Shown: positions 11,653 through 23,700 of the stretch, piece after piece | How the letters are laid out: the number at the start of each line of letters is the position of its first letter | Position numbering within the stretch: the first letter of the stretch is position 1 | Source of the DNA: Kingdonia uniflora | Lineage: Eukaryota; Streptophyta; Magnoliopsida; Ranunculales; Circaeasteraceae | DNA: 64,000 nucleotides | Direction: 5' to 3' | NCBI GenBank assembly: GCA_014058105.1 | Contig: JACGCM010002784.1 | Location: forward strand, 2,232,001 to 2,296,000 | Notes under the pieces: model-generated | Told to the model about the DNA's origin: nothing | The model's input: the letters and a program-made list of their open reading frames with translations, nothing else | Databases searched by the model: none | Translations under genes and position numbers: made by a program

Positions 11653-12880
11653 TGTAATCACCTATTTTCGTAGAGACCGAAAATAGTGCTTTACACCTTT
11701 GAAATGTAGAACTTCGGTTGGGAACTAAAAGCAATAGATACGAGTTTTAGCGTGAAAAACCCTTGAATGGGTAAAAAACTACGACATCTCCTGAGGATTT
11801 ATGAAAGTATGGTCTTTATTTAGATGCTAGCTATTACAAAGAGAGAAAAATGTAGAATATTTAAGTTTTGGTAAGGATGACCTTCTCTCAGAGTTCTGTA
11901 GGTGATAATAGCCGTCATGAATCCTGATCTTCAGGTCTCCTTTTGTAGGTCTTATAATATGACCGTTGGTTACATTGATGAGGGACGTTACAATATCAGG
12001 TTTTGATGAGTCTTCATAATGGTCTTCTATAACGTTTTGATATTTGTTGATCTGTAACGGATCTATTAATACTCTTGGCTGTAGCTTCTGATTGTTGGAG
12101 AAGATACGATCTCTTGTGATGTTCGCATATATACGACCTGCTGCTAAGTGGAGGAGTATCTTCTGTAGTGCGAAGTTACATGATGCTTTTGATATCTCCG
12201 ACCTGTGATGAAGGTACGATCTCCAATAGTGTTCGTATTCATTCAAACTGTTGATAGACATCTGAGTATTTTTAGTAGCGCGATGTTTATTGGATGCTTC
12301 GACCTTCCCGAACTGTAGATGAGGAAGTCTATATTGTGAACTGCTTGCCTACATCCCTTGGTTAGTTACCCGTATGTTAACTTCAACCTATATGAGCTCG
12401 AATATCGGACTCAGTATGATGATTAGAGATAAGCCCTCACAGTAATGAAATCGCCCAATGTAGCTAGGTACTTTTATTTATACACATAGCGAGGACTGCC
12501 CCGACTCTCGAGCTTGTTTTTTTTTGTTTTTTTTTTTTCTTCTTTTTCTTGAGGGGAATCCCCTCCTCCTTATACCCCTCTCTGGTGATGGCTAGGGGTT
12601 TTTGATCCTTTTTGGCGGGCCTCCCCTCATTCTTGGGTTTCCAATGACCTTGCCCGGTAGCCGTGGGCATTTTAGTTCAGAGTTTTGGACCTATTGAGCA
12701 TGGTTTGTGTACCTTTCTTGTGTTATGGGGTCATTTTGAGCCTTTTAGGCACGACTTGTGAGCCTTTTGTGTTATTTATTTTCATTAGGTCGTATTATTT
12801 TAAGTCTTTCAAACAAGCCTGTTTATACATAAAAATAAATAATTGAACACGAGAAAGTCGTGACAAACGTGGATGCAACA
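11653..12880 (-). repeat. Tat-type 5' LTR, outer end approximate
   Basis: The inner boundary is clear (TGTAATCACC on + next to the PBS). The outer boundary is inferred from the first good TG...CA partner, GGATGCAACA ending at 12880, just before the unique sequence upstream of LON2. A TATA-like GTATAAATAAAAG lies on the - strand at about 12470-12484. The 68-codon ORF at 12464-12670 on - is Lys-rich low complexity and not a gene. There is no second LTR here to confirm the end. Confidence 0.5.
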
Positions 12881-13254
12881 ACCATTTCCTACCCTAATAA
12901 CTATTTAAAATAAATAAAAATAAACCCTCCCTCTATCATCTCCCCTTCTCTATCCCCATTTTGTTTACAATACATGCATTTATTTGGCATGGAACAACTG
13001 GCTCTACTCTTCCCAAAGCCGTCTACCCAATATCCGTTGACCCCAATCATACAAAAACTCTCCATCTTATCTTAATCCAACGGTTTTAAACTCACCGAGA
13101 AAAGCAAAAATTGCGATTAAATTAAAAAAAACAAAATACCATTATACACACTATTACCGAATTTCAGTAATTCCAACGAACCGAACCTTCTTCTCTTCTC
13201 CGCAGTAGTAAATTCTCTCTCTTTCTCTCTAGACTTTTCTTCCGAGTTACAGTC
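12881..13254 (+). promoter_or_regulatory. LON2 promoter and 5' UTR region
   Basis: Only about 375 bp lie between the retrotransposon LTR and the LON2 ATG. The last 65 bp before the start are a pyrimidine-rich stretch (TTCTCTTCTCC, CTCTCTCTTTCTCTCTAG), typical of plant 5' UTRs. A weak TATA-like ATTATACACAC occurs at about 13141-13151. The transcription start cannot be placed from sequence alone. Confidence 0.4.
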
Positions 13255-14725
13255 ATGGCGGAACCGGTCGAGTTACCGAGTCGGTTGGCGATTCTACCTT
13301 TCAGGAACAAGGTGTTATTGCCCGGGGCGATAATTCGAATCCGATGTACTTCACCAAGCAGGTACTATTGATTTCTGCGTTTTGTTTCGATCGAATTCGA
13401 TGAGAATTTGACCTTCTGTGGTCTTTGAATAGTGAAATTTGTAGATTTAGTATTTGTTGTTGGGATTTTGGTTTACTTGGGGTTTCAAGTTTATGATCAT
13501 CGATTCTTATGGTTTTGTGTGAATTTGGAAGTGGTTGAGCTTAATTTGTTTGTCGAATCCTAAAAGGTTTTATTTTTGGGTGATTTGTGTAGTGTGAAAT
13601 TGGTGGAGCAAGAGTTGTGGCAGAGGGAAGAGAAGGGATTGATTGGAATTTTACCTGTTCGAGATGCCGCTGAGTCGGCATCGGTGGGATCAATGTTGTC
13701 TCCAGGTAATAATCAAGACTTAATCAATACTCAATTGAAGCACTAATGATACTTAATAGTGTTTTAATTACTTCCTTTTTGTGAGAGTGAAGTGGGTTCA
13801 TTGATATTTGTTGTGAAAGCTACTATTTGGGTGTTTTGGGAATTGAAAAAAGTGATGTCTCGAGTATTTGCATCATTTGTTAGTGTAAATTGGCTAAACA
13901 TACATAAAGGGAATACATTCTTTTGTCTGTGAAGGCGTGGCAACTGATTCCGGGGAGAGACTTACTGCCACTATTTCTGAATCTCATAAAGTAGATGGGA
14001 AGAACCAACAAGAATTAATGCAATGGCATACCAGGTACAGTTTCACCTTTTTTATTCTGAAATATTGCTAGTTCTGTTTTAGGTGAATGTGCTGTTGTGT
14101 TTTATTTATTTTTGTGATAAGACTTAAATTTCCATTCCTTTATCACTACAGTGTATTTTGTGTACTGATTTGGGTCCTAATGTTTGGTATCAAGCGAGCC
14201 CCACATCTAAGATCATGAAAAATTAATGATAGGGAAATAATTACCACAGTATGGTGATATGTAGGGCATGCAATAGTATTGTTTATGGAGGCAAAAAGTA
14301 AGAGGCAAATCATGGAAATACGAAAATTAAGGAAAAAGCTACCAGGTAGAAAGTAATGAAGGAGGCTCGCTATGAAATATGCCAAAACGGCCGCCGTCTT
14401 TAAAGCGTGTCAAGTTTTCGGGTCCCTAGGTTAAATCTTTTCCTTCCGCACCACTATCACTTACATGGTTACATAACTAGATGTTATAATATTTGGAGTG
14501 TACGTTATATGTTCATCACTCTAGTGGTTGCTAAAATCTGTTTTTTTCGTATCAGGGGAGTTGCCGCTAGAGCCCTGCATCTCTCAAGAGGAGTGGAGAA
14601 ACCAAGTGGTAGAGTCACATATGTAGTCGTCCTTGAAGGTCTTTGTAGGTTCAGTGTTCAAGAGCTTAGTGTTAGAGGAACATATTATATTGCTCGGATC
14701 AATCGTCTCGATATGACGAAGTCTG
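13255..14725 (+). CDS. LON2: LON2 exons 1-4: N-terminal substrate-binding domain
   Basis: Exons 13255-13361, 13593-13705, 13935-14034 and 14556-14725 with short introns (231, 229 and 521 bp). They encode residues 1 to about 163, including [40 protein letters not shown], and [20 protein letters not shown]. Codons are split at all three junctions (AG|T, G|GC, AG|G). This part recognises substrate in Lon proteases. The region between GSMLSPG and QELMQWHTR is the least conserved part, as in other LON2 proteins. Confidence 0.95.
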
Positions 14726-17700
14726 GTAAGCAGTTCGCAGTTCACAGTTCGCAATTCTTCTCTATTCACTTTCTTTTACTGTTTTGATGAACTTTTGTTG
14801 GATTATTCCTTTTCCATTATAGAGATATATAAGGTCTACAGTTTTAGAGAAAAACAGGACAACTACTCTCTTTGCCCGCATTCCATAGACTAAGTAATAA
14901 GGTTATTCTATACACGCTCCTTAGCAGAGTCCTTCCGTTATCAACTAGTCATGGATATAACTTATACTTGGAAATTGAAATCACTACTACATAAAGCAAA
15001 CTACTGAGTTATATTTTCTATGAAGTTTATAAGGACACTCAGTGAAGTGTGTTGCTAGTCGAACCAGAAATTTTCCTGCACCCGGTGGTGTGGTAGGGAG
15101 CTGGTTTTGTAGCTACCTAATGCCCAATGTTAGAACTTAGAATTCCATTGTTGAGTTCTAGGATTTTTTTGTGTGACTATAGTCCGCCTCATTCATTGCG
15201 GAATTGTTATCTACAACTGAAGAATTGATCTCTTTATCGCTCTTCATTGGACCTTAAACCTTTCTTTCCATCATCATCAATGCATTATAAGTTACACATT
15301 ACCCAGGACCTCAATTACAATGATAAATAAGATAGGGTATCGGCTCCCATTGTCCAAGCCCATCATAACTTACAATATTCGTACCGATGATCGATAACGA
15401 CGATGCGAAGAGAAATTAAATCTCACGTTTATGTACCTCATATTCTCCAGATATTTCTAAACCAATTAGAAATTCCTATGCACATCGTCATAATTCTTTT
15501 CCAAATTAATTTTTTTGTTTATATCGGTTTTTTTTTTCCATAACAGTTTTTCTATCCCAGTTTAATTCTCCATTTTCATCCTCAATTACTACGGGTGTGT
15601 TTGATTCACCATTTTAAAGTGGAAAATGAAACATTCCTATGCACATCGTCATAATTCTTTTTCAAATTAATTTTTTTGTTTATATCGTTTTTTTTTTTCC
15701 ATAACAGTTTTTCTATCTCAGTTTAATTCTCCATTTTCATCCTCAATTACTACGGGTGTGTTTGATTCACCATTTTAAAGTGGAAAATGAAACATTCCTA
15801 AGAAAATAGATTTCCCACTATTTGGTGGCCTTTATTAAAAGTCGGGAAAATTTTCCAAGTTTGAAAACAAGTAATTTATTTTCCAAGCCCACCCCCTAAG
15901 AGAATTTTCCTGATTTATTTAACATTCGCACTTCTCTCTCCTCTTTCCTCTTTTCTCTTTTGTTTACATAGAGATACTCAATAAGGGTTGATTATTTTCA
16001 ATGAACGAATCAAACAGTTGAAAATTTTCTCAAAACTAATTTTCATGAGAAAATGATATTTCCTTGGAACAGTTTCTATACAATCATACACACCCTATGT
16101 GTTTTAGCAGTCAAAAATTAGTCCAATATCTGTATACCCGTCAGGTAAGCTCATTGCTCCCTTATATGGTCAGACAATATCGACACATATTGATGTGTTC
16201 AGATATTATTTTTTTTGGGCTCACAGCGAGGCTAATTGGTATAACTGCTATAGGATTATGACTTTTTGGCCCCTTAGGCGTTAGGAGTGAAGGGCAGAGG
16301 TTGTTCGAAGTTTGAACTATGGTATAAAAACTATTAGGCTGATACTCATATCTGATCCCCATAATATCATGTTTAAGTAAGCAGTCCATGTGATACTGAT
16401 AACAAAAGAAAGCTCATCCAAAACTCATCCAGTCATGGGGCCTATTACCATAGGGGTCCCACGTTTTATTCAAATTGGAAATTTCTATTTCATTTAAGTT
16501 TATGGTACAACCCATGGTCTGGATGTTGGCGAGTCCATTAGAAGATTATGCAAATGAGCTTAATCATATGGATCTCACATTCAGGCAATCTTTGTAATTT
16601 CCTTTTGCTAGCCTCTTCAGGTAATGGGGCTTACTGTTGTCTTCTCTTTGCATCAACTTCGAGCACTCCTTTGGCGGATGCCTATACCTTTGTGTATGTT
16701 GACTTGCCACTAGTGTTAACAATCTGGCTTCACTCCTATCCTTTAAAGCATATTTTGCATTACAAGAACCCTAGGTCAAATACCACCCCAGTATCATTTT
16801 AGGAAGCCAAAGTTGTTAAAAGCTACCCAAATACCACTCATATTTGGTCGAACTCAATGTGTGAGCTAAACTTATTCAGTTATTCTCAAACACGACCTCA
16901 ACTCTCCTAAATAAAATATGCGTAAGTCACCATTATCTTTTAGGAAACAAAAGGGTACAACTAATCAAATATTAAAATATGCGTAGGACATCAGTATAAG
17001 TGTTATTAAATCGCAGAATTTTACAATTTGAATCAAAACTGAAGAAAACGAGTTGAATCAACTAATAAATCGTGAATCACTAATTCAAATCACAAATCAT
17101 GCAAATCAGTGAATCGTATAAGTTGGGGAGTGTTTAATTTCAAACCTTTAGAGGCCAAATAAACCCTATTATGGAAAGTAGTTTTCATATTTTTTATTGA
17201 GTACCTATTTAGTCGAACTTTTGGAAATCTTACTCTTATTCGGTGTAAAACAAAAATTTAAACCTTCCAGAAACCCTTTTTCAATAATTTTCTTCTCCCA
17301 ACAAGTCCATACATTGATACACACTTATAGTACAAATGAGCTTTTAGGAATTTTCTTATTTGGAGTGTTTGAGGATTTAAAGGAATTTAAGTACGTAAGT
17401 ACCATATGTTATACATATATATAAATCTTGAATCGTACGATTCACGATTTACCAATTTTTAGAAGAACGACTCACCTTACGATTCATGATTTGACAACAA
17501 TTGTATAACTTAGGAAACAAAAGTTCTTTCAAAATTATCCAATTTCCACCCATTTTTATTAGAAACTCAGTACCCGACTAAACAAAATCTCAACCATCTA
17601 TGCGTCTATTTTCAATATAAACTTATTTTAGAACATTTAAGTTTACCTAAGTAGAAGAACATCCATGCTAGCACTCGCATCTTGTGCCACCTGTTAGATT

Positions 17701-20700
17701 TAGGCTGATTGATTGCCAAATGCAATAAAATTTAGTGGAATATCTAAGATTTGTATGTGATTCTGCAAGAATGTTTTAATTCACCTTCTCTAAATTAAAA
17801 TACTATTTCAGTGAGTGGGTGGATCTTAGCTTCGTCTGTCAAAATGCTGAGGTGATTTCTCATTTATGTTAATTAGAGATGGAGCTTGCAGAGCAAGACC
17901 CAGACCTTACATCATTGTCTCGCCAATTCAAAGCAACTGCCATGGAGCTGATCTCTGTTCTTGAGCAGGTAAGACCATTTGATTTTGGTATATATGAGAT
18001 GGAATCACTGAAAAACGATGAATAGAAAAGCCAGTTGGTAATTACTATACTGATCATTTTACATGCTGAATGGAAACGATAGAACTTGACAGATCCTATC
18101 GAAATCCAGCATCCAAGCCAAATGCAAAACTCAAAACGCTCTAACAGATGAGACTTTGATACACATACACAAGTCAAATAAATGAGAGGCCACCCAGGAA
18201 AAACACCAGTCACATAAATTACATTTCTTGAAACAATGCTCACAAAAATAAAAACCCTTGATCATTGTTAGCAAAGATGCTGTTCACAATTTACTGTTTG
18301 CAGGAACAAAAACCCTGAGGATAGAATACATTTCTAGATGCTCACAGCACGTTGCAAACAATTTTTATTTCTTATCAGGCCTTGGGGACCCTGTATTGGG
18401 AATAAAGTGTCTGAAATCTTCACGGTAAACATAACAAAGCAATGAAGAAAACTAACAGAGGAAATAACTTAAGAGAATGGAAACCAAACAATACTGGCGG
18501 AAGCACGAGATCTTCAGGTTTTTCTTCAAGGAACAAAGAAGCTCTGATACCAAGTTATAAATAAAATAACACTTTGTTGATACTCGAATTGTGCTTTTCA
18601 AGCACCCATACAGTTAACTGATCTTAGTGCTAGAGGTTGGACAGTAGTTAAGATATGCTTAATTCATAACGGGGAGAATGCTAATGATCTGTTCGTTCAT
18701 TTTGATATGTCCCGAGGATCTGGTTCTTTCTTTGACTTTATAAGCTTCTGTTGGTAAGAGAAGTTTGTCTCCAAGGGTCAGTCCTTTGTTATTTGGTAGC
18801 ACTCATTACCCCGTGATGTATATGGAACAAATGAACAATAGGTGTTTAGAGAGATCGAGCAAAACATGCCTATTCTCTTAATGGCAATGGAGGCATTACT
18901 CTTTCGCGCAGAAGATATTAGATCTTCAAAGTTCAGAGATAGCTTCTTTGAGGAGGTTGTCTCTTTGTGGAGAGGGAATTGAGCGGTCTGTTTCAGCTCT
19001 GTCTTTTTTATTGTTGCTTCTCTTGCTTTCTTTGGTCTTCTACCGATGCAAGAACAAATTCAGACCAAAGTGTTTCGTTTTTTCTTCTTCCGGCCGATTA
19101 ATGAGACTTTATTCATCAAAACCCGAGAAACAATAGAAATGAAAAATAGTAAAATGCCTTGGTTCACATTTAGTTTTGCATCTGATTTGGATTTAGACCC
19201 GGAGCAAGTAGGTTAAAGGTGCTACCACCCTATGAAATCCTCCTCGGTTCCTTCCACCCCACCCAAAAGAAATATAACAAACCATTGCACCAAAACTTCA
19301 ACACGTTAGTGAAAGCCTATGTTAGGCTAATGTCCCACCAAACCATTCTTGGTCTGGATTTCCCCCACATTCCATACTTGATAGGCCCTAAAGTCTTTGT
19401 CCACACATCTAATGTTACGCGAGTCCCGTTCTGCCAGTGTTTAGGATCATCTTTTGGCCCCGCATATACTACATTACCTGGCTGAACCAAATGTAACGGG
19501 AGAGACTCAAACCTCACTGAAGGCTATGATACCAAATAATGCTAACCATTGCATCGAAACCTCAAAAAGTTGTTGAACCGGCATATTAGAGTTTTAACAT
19601 TAATATATCACTTGCTGCGAAGATACTATCAATGACATCATATCTGCTTAAATATTCTCAGTTGGCTGCACATGATCTCACCAGGAAGATGATCACACCC
19701 AAATCTTCACTAGCGGTGTTTCTTTCTATATTAGCTTCACTTGATCAGCTCTTTCTTCCTTATAAGAGACATATTTTACAATAACCTGCTCAGTAGATGT
19801 TCAACAAATAGCACTCGCGTCAACAGCTTCGCAATAATTTCAAAAGTCAAAACTCATCTTAATTTAGATTTTTCTAGCCAAAAAACAAGATGATATGGGC
19901 TCTTCAAATCGTGATGATAACTCCAAATTTCATATACTAGAAAAAGAAAAGCAACAAGAAATTGTTATGTCACATGAGAAGGGCTTAATAATGACGCGAT
20001 CAATAATCAAATGACAAACCTACGGCAAACCGCAAAGCTGCTGTAATTTTTATTTTTTGAAGAGATCCAAAGTAGAATGTGAAGGAGAACTGGACAATAA
20101 ATCCATAAACTGCTTTGGTCGTTACCGGCGATGGTGAAAACATACAAGGGTGTTTTCAGGATAAGACTTGCCATTGTTTCGAGTCTTTTGACTCCTGTAA
20201 TTTTACTGATATAGAAGGAGTTGCAAAAGGCAAATGGAAAATCAAAACTACAAAAGAGAAAACAAATTAAGTGAGGACGTACATCTCCCCTCCAAGACTA
20301 GAACAAAGCACCCACCCACAAAAGAGTTGAAGAACACCCCTTCTATGTCAAACTGGTAACAAATGAATCTTTGTGTCTTTCGATGTATGAACGAAATTCT
20401 TTTCAGTTGGAGATGATATGATATATTTTTGTATGTATGTATTATTGTTTCTTCTCGCACTCCTGTAACAATGGTTTCATTTCTGTCACAGAAACAGAAA
20501 ACAGTCGGAAGGACAAAAGCCCTTCTTGAGACTGTTCCTGTACACAGACTAGCAGACATATTTGTTGCTAGCTTTGAAATAAGTTTCGAGGAACAGCTTT
20601 CAATGCTGGATTCAGTTGATCTGAAAGTACGGCTTTTAAAGGCTACCGAGTTAGTTAATAGACATTTACAGGTTAGTTTATGGGTTGAACTCGAGAGCCA

Positions 20701-23700
20701 ACTGTAATAAGGTCACTTGCACATTATATAGAAAGAGATATTATTGATGGATTTATTGATTGTTTTGTTATAGTCAATTCGTGTAGCAGAGAAGATAACA
20801 CAGAAGGTTGAAGGGCAGTTGTCAAAGTCTCAGAAAGAATTTCTTCTTCGTCAGCAGGTTTGTTTGCTTATATCAAGTTATCTAGCTAATTTCTCTTTGT
20901 TTGAAATATTAGGATATTGATCAAGGGTAGGCCATCGGTATTCTTAAAATGGAACCTGCTTCCTAGAACATTCTGATGTTTTTTTGATTTTTATTGTTAA
21001 TACACTTTATGGGGACTTACGCTTGCATGGCATCGAACTTGGTTGTGGATCCTATGGATCATATTTCTTAAAGTTTCTGGTCGTCTTATCTAAGTACTCA
21101 TGCCATCTCACCTTCGTTGTCCAAGATCTACTATGCTGTGAGATTACATAATACTCCTCTGGCTAGGTTAGACAAGTGTTAGACCATCTGGGCCGCAGAA
21201 CAAACCGTAGGTTGAAACCCGACTGGCACGATCAATGAGAATTCACCCAGTACACACAATACGCTAGAAACCTGTCCATGTTTTTTCCAACGACAACAAA
21301 GATAGATATACAAAAGGTTATATATACATATGAATAGGGAATAATGTTATTTCGATTTATGCACAGGAGAGAGTACTAGTATCAAACTACAAAAACAGTA
21401 GTACGAACAATAAGCTAAGTACGAGTCCCAAAAGAGCACTACTAGCTTACTCGCCCAACGTCAAACACCACTCCCTAGTTGCAGAAATTGGTGGAGTTGA
21501 GCCCTATGCCCTCTCCGTTCTCATACAGCTCAACGAGCTCATAAATTTCATTTTCCGACTCATATTCTATCTCTAGAAAAAAGTTATCATCAAGAATGGT
21601 TGAGCAAACCCCAAAACTACTAAGAAACAAATATCATGTACAAGAAAGAGATATGAAGAATATAAATCTAAAGCTACGCAAAGTAAAACTACATGATAGG
21701 TATGCCAAAAGATGAGCGGCTGCAAAACTACCTAAGCTTTGGCTCTAAACTAGGATTTAATGGTTCCCGACTTAAGATAATCCCTTAAAAAAGTTCTCGT
21801 ATCAGTATACCCAATATTAGATGAAACATGGTCATTTCGCATCCAGTGGGTACGCTTTGTACCGTCCGCTAATTATTGACTAAAGTTCGCCTGAAAAAAG
21901 GAACATTCATTCAGGGGGAGAGTAGGCGGTTATTTCAAAGTAGTTATCCATATACCCATTGGATATTACCGGAAAACCCAACCCATGGTAGCTCTGAAAT
22001 TTATACACGAATCAATTTGGATTGATATAACCATTCTTTTAGCCCGAAGTTATGAGGTGGGTGTTACTTGTGAAACCGGGGTAGTGGCCGTACCATAAAC
22101 TCGGCGAATCACGGAAGACTATGATCCCTTATGGTTGGGCTCATACCATTACAAAATCCGAGGAGCTAGTCATGCCTCTTCGGCCAATTGCAGTACCTTG
22201 AATCCCCGAAGTAAGGTGAAAGAGAGTTGTTTGACAGCCGCCGCTGATGGTACTAACAAGTGTGCAATCCTGTTAGCCGTTAACTCAAATAGCTCATAGA
22301 GCTTAAGCAGTGCGTTCACGTTGCATGCTCAACATTCCCTCTATCTATCCACTTATAGGTAGGGCAAGCATACGAGGTAGGTAGACGACTGGGTTTCTCT
22401 GCCTTGTGACTCTCATCTCTCTCTTTCTCTACTCAAGCTAACCCTCAGGTTTTACCTCCAAACTCCACAAATACTTTGAAATGGATCCAGAGAATACCAT
22501 GTGGAGAACCTAACCCTATAAACTCCCTCCTTGGCCCATCATGCCTAAATTGGTTCCTTAGAAGCTTACAAAGCCCCGAACTACCTTCTTTCCTAATTTT
22601 TGTAAGGGGCGGACTACTCCTGCATCTTCAAACTAATGCGCATATCAATAAAGAACCGTACTAAATGTAAAAGAATTACGGCATGTTCGACAAGATAGTA
22701 AATGTGCTAAAAGACGAGTAAAGCTAAACATAACATAGTTACAACTTTTATTACATGAATCAAGTAATCATGCTATAACTCTAACAATAGCAATTATGTT
22801 CTACTCGCATAAGATATGGTGTAACTTGCTTGTAACTAAAGATGGAGGTGGCGGAGTGTATTTCTCGAATCCAACACCAAAATTATGAACTTTACCCAAA
22901 CCTTCCAAAGATCTTGTCGAAACTCATGATTATCAAACCCAAATTATTCAAGACTAAATCAATGCTCAGCGGAGGCTTACCAAACACTTATAAACTCTAA
23001 GACATACTCTTATACAACGAGTTACCACTGTAAACTATATGGATCAGTTGTACGGTGACCTAAAACACAAAATACTCAAACCCATTATCACCAAAACATG
23101 AGTTGAACCTTGAACAGTCGCATACCAAGTAATCCGTAACCAAAATCAGTTGTAACCATGGTCAACTCGTTTCCGAATCACAAGTAATTAAACTCAAACC
23201 ATACTTTACTCATCACAACCAAAACGAGATAACTAAGTTTAACCTTCATTACTCGTGTATGGCCTTAACTCATAAAAAAATTAACAAGAACATTTGTAAA
23301 TCCTACCCAGTACATATGTAATCGAACCCAAACCATTAAAAGCAAGCTCATGCTTTATCCCGAGTTAAACCCGCATGTGTTGAAATTAAACCAAATAAAT
23401 CCAAAACCAGTTGTATTATACTTATAACTTACATAAAACTGAAACAAGCAAGCCCAATTCATAATTAAGCAAACCCAAGGTCTTAACTAATCAAATTAGA
23501 CCTATACATGTTGAAATTTAACCAAAATTAAACATAACCAGCTAGCTGTAATCACCCTAAATTGAAATTAAACTTTGATTTAACAAATCTTTTACATAAA
23601 CGATCCCTTATAAGCTCCAGAGCCATAAATACTTCACCAAGATAACCTGAAATGAAAATTAAGCTTATATGGTCTAAGAAAAAGAAGGGAAACACTTTTT

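Larger units (their letters stand above)
10248..12880 (-). mobile_element. Truncated Tat-type Ty3/gypsy retrotransposon
   Basis: On the - strand: LTR (about 12880 to 11653), PBS (11650 to 11635), then gag (11575 to 10248). The gag reading is broken off exactly where the Athila-type LTR begins, so pol and the 3' LTR are missing. The PBS context and gag type resemble the Tat group. The LTR ends about 375 bp before the LON2 start codon and points away from it. Confidence 0.7.
14726..17876 (+). other. LON2 intron 4 (3.15 kb)
   Basis: Donor G|GTAAGC after MTKS, acceptor TTAG|AGATGG. It holds a 161-bp near-perfect tandem duplication at 15472-15793 and a possible MITE at about 15593-16018, otherwise AT-rich sequence with no credible coding. 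Clusters of GAATCGT/GATTC words occur at 17000-17110 and 17420-17490. Confidence 0.85.

Noticed and set aside
12464..12670. 68-codon Lys-rich ORF
   Set aside because: A product of an A/T homopolymer inside an LTR.
14407..14787. 126-codon ORF as an independent gene
   Set aside because: Its core is LON2 exon 4; the flanks are intron read-through.
17869..18243. 124-codon - strand ORF overlapping LON2 exon 5
   Set aside because: Antisense of an exon plus intron; no domain.
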